From Bacteroidales bacterium (GTDB lineage: Bacteria > Bacteroidota > Bacteroidia > Bacteroidales > UBA932), in contig JAFYIK010000125.1 of the NCBI GenBank assembly GCA_017538685.1, forward strand, positions 1 through 12,609: DNA of 12,609 nucleotides, given 5' to 3'. Of the stretch, positions 7,341 through 12,609 are shown one piece after another. The notes beneath the pieces were generated by a model, which saw nothing but the letters and a program-made list of their open reading frames with translations, was not told the origin of the DNA and did no database searches. The first letter of the stretch is position 1. Every line of letters starts with the position of its first letter. A program made the position numbers and the translations under genes.

Positions 7341-9335
7341 ATGAAAAAATCCTTATATAGCCTGATGCTGCTGGCGGTCCTCGGACTGATCGCGGCCTGC
7401 GAGACTGATCCGAAGCCCATACCGGATCCCGACGACAATTTCGAGGTTCCCTCGTACACTCAGGGCGAAAAGCCGGGCAACATCACCTATCAGCTCCTTA
7501 TCTACAGCTTCGCGGACAGCGACGGCGACGGAATAGGCGATTTCAACGGCATCAAGCAGCGCCTGGATTATCTGGACGGCCTTGGAGTATCCGCCATCTG
7601 GCTCTCTCCTGCGCACCCGTCAGACTCCTACCACGGCTACGACGTGCGTGATTACAACGCCATCAACCCCAAGTACGGCACGGAGCAGGACTTCAAGGAC
7701 CTTATCGACGCGGCGCACGCAAAGGGAATCAAAGTCTATATGGACTACGTCCTTAACCACTCCGGCAAGGGACATCCCTGGTTCCTGGAGGCCCTCGCAG
7801 ACGAGACCAGCCCCTACAGGGACTACTATTTCATCTGCGAAAAGCCCTCGACGGAGTGCAAGAATTACCCTATGCTCAGCGGCTACTCCTATGGCGCCGG
7901 CGACTGGCACGCAACCGTCTCCGGTTCTCCGAAGCTGACAATCAGCACCACCACCGAAGAGCTGACCAACGGCACGAACGACTGGAACCTCTATATGTGG
8001 CAGGACGGCGTGGGCGACAAGACCGTGAAGTTCGTGGACGACAAAAACGGCAATTATCACATCGTGATGGACATCAACGGCAGATGGGGAATGCTTGTGC
8101 GCAAATATCCCAACTGGAACGCAGGCTCCAAATTCGGCGCTCCGGAGGACAAGATGACGGTCTCAGCCGGCACGTCGCTGAACCTGGTGGCCCAGGGCGG
8201 CGATATGTTCATCGAAGGCAACGGCCGCTACCGCATAGACCTCACCAACACCGAGACGAAGACTATGTATTTTATGGGAGCCTTTGGCGACTGGATGCCG
8301 GATCTCAACTACGGCGACATCTCCCAGGCGGAGAACAACCAGTGCTTCAAGGACCTCGCGGCTTCAGTGGATAAATGGATAGGCCTGGGCATCGACGGAC
8401 TCCGTCTGGACGCCGTCAAGCACATCTGCGGAGGTATGGGTTCCTTCAACAACACGAACAATGTGACCTTCCTGCAGAAGTGGTATGCCCGCTGCAACGA
8501 GACCTTCCGCAAAACTCACGACACCGACTTCTATATGGTCGGCGAGGTGTGGATGGACGCGAATTCAGTGGCCCCCTACTACAAAGGCATCCCCGCCTGC
8601 TTCGAGTTCGATTACTGGGAGAGGCTGAAGTGGGTGCTAAACGAGCGCACCGGCTGCTATTTCGCCAAGGACCTGATCGGCTACCGCAACAAGTATCGCG
8701 AGGCCAACCCCAAAGCCATAGCGGCCACCAAGCTCACCAACCACGACGAAACCCGCGCGGCCAGCATCCTCAGCAAAGACCTGCCTAAGCTCAAGCAGGC
8801 CGCGGCGTTCCTCCTCACTTCGGAGGGCGAGCCCTACATCTACCAGGGCGAGGAGCTCGGCTACTGGGGCAAGGACTATGACGACGGCGGAAGCGACGAA
8901 TACGTCCGCGCTCCGATGGTGTGGGACAAAGCCTCCACCGCAGCGGTCAAAGACCTCAGCGGCCGCGTGGAATCCGGCCTGCTGACAGACGAAATTTCAG
9001 TGGCAAGCCAGACGGACGACCCCAACTCGCTGCTTCGCACCTACTACGACTGGACCAAGGCCAGAAACACCGTTCCGGCTCTTGCAACCGGCAAGATGTC
9101 CGCTCACGCCAAGTACAACGACAGCAACACCTCGGACAAAACCATCGCAGCCTGGTATATGACGGCGTCAGACGGCTCGAAGGCGCTGGTGCTTCACAAC
9201 GTGGGCTCGACGGAAAAGACCGTATCTCTCCCGGACGACAAACTGAGCGAGAAGGCTGTGACCCTCGGCAGCGTGTCCGTGTCTGGCACTAACGTTACTC
9301 TCGGAGCCAACTCTTCCGTGGTATTTGTGCAATGA
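7341..9335 (+). CDS. susG: SusG-like GH13 alpha-amylase lipoprotein with inserted CBM58-like module
   Basis: This 664-residue endo-acting alpha-amylase hydrolyses alpha-1,4 links of starch, probably at the cell surface. The signal peptide ends in IAAC (cysteine 20), followed by the acidic ETD. The GH13 barrel starts near 47 with a calcium-site-like D-x-D-x-D-x-x-x-D (59-67). All four conserved regions are present: DYVLNH (135-140), GLRLDAVKH with nucleophile D357, GEVW with acid/base E402, and TNHDE with transition-state stabiliser D469. The triad spacing is close to that of Bacteroides thetaiotaomicron SusG. Domain B is interrupted by an extra beta-rich segment, about residues 187-310, in the same place where SusG carries its CBM58 starch-binding module. 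A small beta domain C closes the protein. The start follows the second promoter, and the stop overlaps the next gene by 4 bp. Catalytically it looks intact. Confidence 0.9.
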   Translation: MKKSLYSLMLLAVLGLIAACETDPKPIPDPDDNFEVPSYTQGEKPGNITYQLLIYSFADSDGDGIGDFNGIKQRLDYLDGLGVSAIWLSPAHPSDSYHGYDVRDYNAINPKYGTEQDFKDLIDAAHAKGIKVYMDYVLNHSGKGHPWFLEALADETSPYRDYYFICEKPSTECKNYPMLSGYSYGAGDWHATVSGSPKLTISTTTEELTNGTNDWNLYMWQDGVGDKTVKFVDDKNGNYHIVMDINGRWGMLVRKYPNWNAGSKFGAPEDKMTVSAGTSLNLVAQGGDMFIEGNGRYRIDLTNTETKTMYFMGAFGDWMPDLNYGDISQAENNQCFKDLAASVDKWIGLGIDGLRLDAVKHICGGMGSFNNTNNVTFLQKWYARCNETFRKTHDTDFYMVGEVWMDANSVAPYYKGIPACFEFDYWERLKWVLNERTGCYFAKDLIGYRNKYREANPKAIAATKLTNHDETRAASILSKDLPKLKQAAAFLLTSEGEPYIYQGEELGYWGKDYDDGGSDEYVRAPMVWDKASTAAVKDLSGRVESGLLTDEISVASQTDDPNSLLRTYYDWTKARNTVPALATGKMSAHAKYNDSNTSDKTIAAWYMTASDGSKALVLHNVGSTEKTVSLPDDKLSEKAVTLGSVSVSGTNVTLGANSSVVFVQ

Positions 9336-10729
9336 GAAAAGTCCTCCGGCGACTGATATTTCTAGGCCTCGCACTCTGCTTCTGCGCGTGCGAGACCATA
9401 GAGATTATTAATACGCCGGAGAAGGACACTTCCGACGATAAATACGGTTTCGGACGGGTGTACGGTAGCGGCGAAGTTCCGGAAATCCATATCACCGTGC
9501 CGCTGGACCAGTGGAACACCCTGCTTGCGAACTTCGACCAAAACAATAAAACCAAGCAATACGTCTCCTGCAACGTTAAATACACAGACAGCAACGGCTC
9601 CGTAAGCGTCAAAGGCGCAGGGCTCAGGCTGCGCGGAAACACATCCCGCAGGCGCCCGGAAGACGGCGAGACGCACAGCGCGAAAGGAACCAGCTGGCAC
9701 CACTGCCACTTCAGCGTCAATCTGGACAAATACACCAAAGACGCGGCCCACAAGATAAGAGGGATGAAGAAGATGCACCTCAAATGGTTCAAAGACGACC
9801 CGTGCTACGTGCGCGAGGTCTACTGCTACGACCTCTTCCGCCGCTTCGGAATCTGGACTGCGCCGCACAGCACCTACTGCCGGCTCTGGCTGAAGGTGGA
9901 AGGGGATCCGAAGGAGACCTATTTCGGAGTCTACGAACTGCTGGAGCCCATCGACACCCGTTTCGTGAAAGCGCGCACGGACGGAGGCTTCGGGAAAGAC
10001 GACGGCAACCTCTGGAAATGCCGCTGGCCCTCATCGCTCAACTCCACCCGCGCCAGCTTTGGCCGGGACGACGGCTCCGACGCCGAATACACCTACGAAT
10101 TCAAGTCGGACGACAACGACTACGCCGCTGCGAAAGACCAGCTCCAGGACTTTATCCTGAAGCTCACGGGCAAGAGCGACGAAAGCTTCTATATGTGGAT
10201 ACAGGAAGTGTGCAACGTGGGCTTCCTCCTTCAGACTTATGCCGTGAACGTGGCGGTGGGGATGTGGGACGACTACTGGAACAACAGCAACAACTACTAC
10301 CTCTACTTCGACAGCACGGACAAATACAACTACCACGTCTATTTCATCCCGTTCGACTACGACAACACCCTCGGCACCAGCCAGGGTATGGACGCAGGCA
10401 GGCAGGATCCGCTGAACTGGGGCAACAACTCCAACCCGCTCATCTACCGCCTGCTCAAGTTCGAAGACTTCCGCCAGATCTACAAAGACGCCCTGCTGAA
10501 GCTGGTGGGCGAGAACGAAGGCCTGTTCTATTACACCGCCAGCATCCAGCGTATAAAGGACTGGCAGGACAGGATACGCGAATATGTCCCCAACGACACC
10601 GGGGAAGACTGCGAGATCTACGACGCCCCCGCCCCGTGGGGCAACAAACCCGACTATAAAATAATGACCGCGGGAGAAAAAAATTTCTTTCAGGTCAGGA
10701 CCCAAGTGATAAATAATACCTGCAAGTAA
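9332..10729 (+). CDS. CotH-kinase-family lipoprotein
   Basis: This 465-residue lipoprotein (CFCAC, cysteine 20) resembles the CotH family, atypical secreted protein kinases named after the Bacillus spore-coat protein. The visible family pattern is in order: an N-terminal beta-sheet segment (EIHITVPLDQW), GLRLRGNTSR (about 97-106), a KMHLKWF lysine-rich strand, YCYDLFRRFGI, YFGVYELLEPID, the catalytic-loop-like WDDYWNNSNNYYLYFD (from 312) and the metal-site-like IPFDYDNTLG with D342 and D344. Its start overlaps the susG stop (ATGA), and its own stop overlaps the next start (TAATG), so it is tightly coupled to two GH13 genes. Because it is exported, a substrate on the cell surface or in the periplasm is expected; ATP supply there is an open question. 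Kinase activity and any role in starch use are inference; it might have lost activity and act as a binding protein. Confidence 0.8.
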   Translation: MRKVLRRLIFLGLALCFCACETIEIINTPEKDTSDDKYGFGRVYGSGEVPEIHITVPLDQWNTLLANFDQNNKTKQYVSCNVKYTDSNGSVSVKGAGLRLRGNTSRRRPEDGETHSAKGTSWHHCHFSVNLDKYTKDAAHKIRGMKKMHLKWFKDDPCYVREVYCYDLFRRFGIWTAPHSTYCRLWLKVEGDPKETYFGVYELLEPIDTRFVKARTDGGFGKDDGNLWKCRWPSSLNSTRASFGRDDGSDAEYTYEFKSDDNDYAAAKDQLQDFILKLTGKSDESFYMWIQEVCNVGFLLQTYAVNVAVGMWDDYWNNSNNYYLYFDSTDKYNYHVYFIPFDYDNTLGTSQGMDAGRQDPLNWGNNSNPLIYRLLKFEDFRQIYKDALLKLVGENEGLFYYTASIQRIKDWQDRIREYVPNDTGEDCEIYDAPAPWGNKPDYKIMTAGEKNFFQVRTQVINNTCK

Positions 10730-12609
10730 TGAAAAGATACCTATTCCTGATCGCGGCGCTCGCGCTTCTTGCAAGCTGCGCGCAACCGGCACCCAAGGCG
10801 GACGACCACTTCGTCTCCGACGGCGTGGTGTACGAACTCAACACCCGCCAGTTTACCCCCGAAGGCACCTTCGATGCCGCAAGGGAGCAGCTTCCGCGCC
10901 TGAAAGAACTCGGTGTGGACGTTGTGTGGCTTATGCCTATCTACCCCATCGGAGAGTTGGGCCGCAAAGGCAGCCTCGGCTCCTACTATGCCATTAAGAA
11001 TTACTGCGACGTGAACCCCGAGTTCGGCACTCTAGAAGATTTCGACGAGTTCGTCGCAGAGGCGCACAAACTCGGCCTCAAGGTCATCCTCGACTGGGTT
11101 GCGAACCACACCGCACCTGACCATCCGTGGGTAACGGAGCAGGATCCGGGCTGGTACTACCGCGACTCTCTCGGCCGCACTATCGTGGAATACGACTGGA
11201 CGGATATCGCGAAGCTCAACTACTCTTCGGAGGGTGTGCGCGCCGCGATGAAGCAGCAGATGGAGTTCTGGGTAGCCCGCGGAGTGGACGGATTCCGCTG
11301 CGACGTGGCCTACCTGGTGCCGAAGGAGTTCTGGAAGCCCACCATCGCCTCACTGCGCGAACAGGCAGGCAAGCCGTTCTATATGCTCGCAGAGGCCGAA
11401 GAAGACTGGATGTTCGACGCAGGCTTCAACTCTATGTATGCCTGGAGGCTGCACCACATACTCAACGACATTGCACAGGGAACCAAGGGCAAGGCCGAAC
11501 TCCTCGAGGAGATTACCAAATACTACGTCTCTTCACCTGACGGCAACCGTATGGCGTTCACTTCCAATCACGACGAGAACAGCTGGTCTGGAACGGAGTT
11601 CGAAAGGATGGGAGATGCTGTGAAGGCGATGAGCATCCTTTGCTGGACCCTTCCCAATTCCCAGCCGCTTATCTACACCGGCCAGGAAGTGGGTTACGAC
11701 CGCCGCTTCGCGTTCTTCGAGAAGGATATCGCCCCCACCTGGGTAGACAACGAATGGACCGATTTCTATAAATATCTGGCGGAGTTCAAGCACGCCCATC
11801 CGGCGCTCGATTCGGACGCCGCGTTCGAGGTGATCCCGAGCGACAGCACCACCATCGTGTTCAAGCGCACGAAGGACGGCGACGTTGTGACGGTGAGCGT
11901 GGAGCTGCAGGCGCCGTGGACCTGGTCGCTGAAGACCGGCGCGGACCGCATCTCACAGGTGGAGCCGCTCTGCTGGTGGACCGGGATGAAAACTCCCCTT
12001 CAGCTGATGGTCCACGGCGAGGGCATACGCGATTTCGACGTGTGGATCGAGGGCGGCAAGGGCGTCAGGGCCACGGTCGCGCACGAGGTTGAAAGCCCGA
12101 ACTACCTCTTCATCGACGTGGAGATAGACAAAACGGCGAAGCCGGGAACTTACCAGCTCTGCTTCGCGAACGAAAGCGAGCAGTTCAGCGTACCCTACGA
12201 GCTGCTCGGCCGCCGCACTGGATCGGCAAAGCGCACGAGCTTCACCACCGCCGACCTTATGTACCTGATTATGCCCGACCGCTTCGTGAACGCCGACCCT
12301 TCGAACGACAGCACTCCGGACACCTTCGAGAAGGCTGCGCCCGATGAGTTTTTCGGCCGCCACGGAGGCGACATCGCCGGCATCCGCAGTCAACTGGGAT
12401 ACCTGCAGGACCTGGGCGTGACTGCGCTCTGGAACACCCCGCTGCTGGAAGACAACGTCGTGCGCGAGAGCTACCACGGCTACGCCTGCACGGACTACTA
12501 CCATATCGACAGCCGCTTCGGCACTAACGAAGACTATCGCGCGCTGGTGCAGGACGCGCACGCACACGGGATAAAAATGATTATGGACATAGTCCCCAAC
12601 CACTGCGGC
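10729..12609 (+). CDS. Double-GH13 lipoprotein: alpha-amylase fused to a neopullulanase-type module (partial)
   Basis: The frame is open from the ATG (sharing its A with the CotH stop TAA) for 627 codons to the window edge, so the 3' end is missing. The lipoprotein signal is short with a perfect LASC lipobox (cysteine 17). The first unit (about 30-400) is a complete compact GH13 alpha-amylase: DWVANH (122-127), GFRCDVA with D192, LAEAEE with E222, and SNHDE with D282. A second module begins near 410 with WWTGM (416-420), a beta-sandwich typical of the N-terminal domain of neopullulanase/cyclomaltodextrinase (SusA-like). A new barrel follows from about 498 (LMYLIMPDRF, FFGRHGGDI) reaching its first GH13 region MDIVPNH (619-625) at the edge. 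The residues after the cysteine (AQPAPK) lack early acidic residues, so it may face the periplasm. It would hydrolyse alpha-1,4-linked oligosaccharides or pullulan-like linkages after import. Confidence 0.88.
   Translation, partial: MKRYLFLIAALALLASCAQPAPKADDHFVSDGVVYELNTRQFTPEGTFDAAREQLPRLKELGVDVVWLMPIYPIGELGRKGSLGSYYAIKNYCDVNPEFGTLEDFDEFVAEAHKLGLKVILDWVANHTAPDHPWVTEQDPGWYYRDSLGRTIVEYDWTDIAKLNYSSEGVRAAMKQQMEFWVARGVDGFRCDVAYLVPKEFWKPTIASLREQAGKPFYMLAEAEEDWMFDAGFNSMYAWRLHHILNDIAQGTKGKAELLEEITKYYVSSPDGNRMAFTSNHDENSWSGTEFERMGDAVKAMSILCWTLPNSQPLIYTGQEVGYDRRFAFFEKDIAPTWVDNEWTDFYKYLAEFKHAHPALDSDAAFEVIPSDSTTIVFKRTKDGDVVTVSVELQAPWTWSLKTGADRISQVEPLCWWTGMKTPLQLMVHGEGIRDFDVWIEGGKGVRATVAHEVESPNYLFIDVEIDKTAKPGTYQLCFANESEQFSVPYELLGRRTGSAKRTSFTTADLMYLIMPDRFVNADPSNDSTPDTFEKAAPDEFFGRHGGDIAGIRSQLGYLQDLGVTALWNTPLLEDNVVRESYHGYACTDYYHIDSRFGTNEDYRALVQDAHAHGIKMIMDIVPNHCG

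Noticed and set aside
9332..9335. ATGA overlap between susG and the CotH gene as a frameshift
   Set aside because: The upstream protein ends in a normal GH13 domain C and the downstream one begins with its own lipoprotein signal peptide, so this is ordinary coupling of two genes.

Overview
The window reads as a starch/alpha-glucan utilisation locus (a PUL of the Sus type) from a member of the Bacteroidota, most likely Bacteroidales. The evidence is a SusC/SusD pair (confined to that phylum), five consecutive lipoprotein or outer-membrane export signals, A-rich leaders with weak or no Shine-Dalgarno sequences, and two promoter elements of the Bacteroidota TAnnTTTG type. The sequence is GC-rich for the group, so I do not name a genus.

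Layout: 1-465 is non-coding. It carries small inverted repeats, three degenerate 51-bp tandem units (180-332) and two copies of a GGyCGGGGATGACA element. A -7 promoter element at 466-473 precedes the first unit: susC (552-3578), susD (3592-5172) and a SusE/SusF-position surface glycan-binding lipoprotein with a CBM9-like C-terminus (5238-7229). A strong intrinsic terminator (7254-7283) and a second, better-matched promoter (7284-7315) separate this from a second unit: a SusG-like GH13 alpha-amylase lipoprotein with an inserted CBM58-like module (7341-9335), a CotH-kinase-family lipoprotein (9332-10729), and a large GH13 lipoprotein that runs off the right edge (10729-12609+). The last protein joins a complete alpha-amylase domain to a neopullulanase/cyclomaltodextrinase-type GH13 module. 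Genes in the second unit overlap by 4 bp and 1 bp, so they are probably translationally coupled.

Likely joint function: the SusE/F-like lipoprotein and SusD hold alpha-glucan at the cell surface, SusG cuts it, SusC imports the oligosaccharides using TonB energy, and the double GH13 enzyme probably trims them further. The CotH-like protein is the unexpected member, a putative secreted kinase placed between two amylases.

Most notable observations: (1) a predicted extracytoplasmic CotH-family kinase embedded and coupled in a starch PUL; (2) a two-GH13 fusion lipoprotein; (3) by hand scan, the tetranucleotide CATG is absent from all 12.6 kb, with synonymous codons switched before ATG, which suggests strong selection against this palindrome; (4) a split into two transcription units with visibly different codon usage, consistent with abundant binding/transport proteins and scarcer enzymes.
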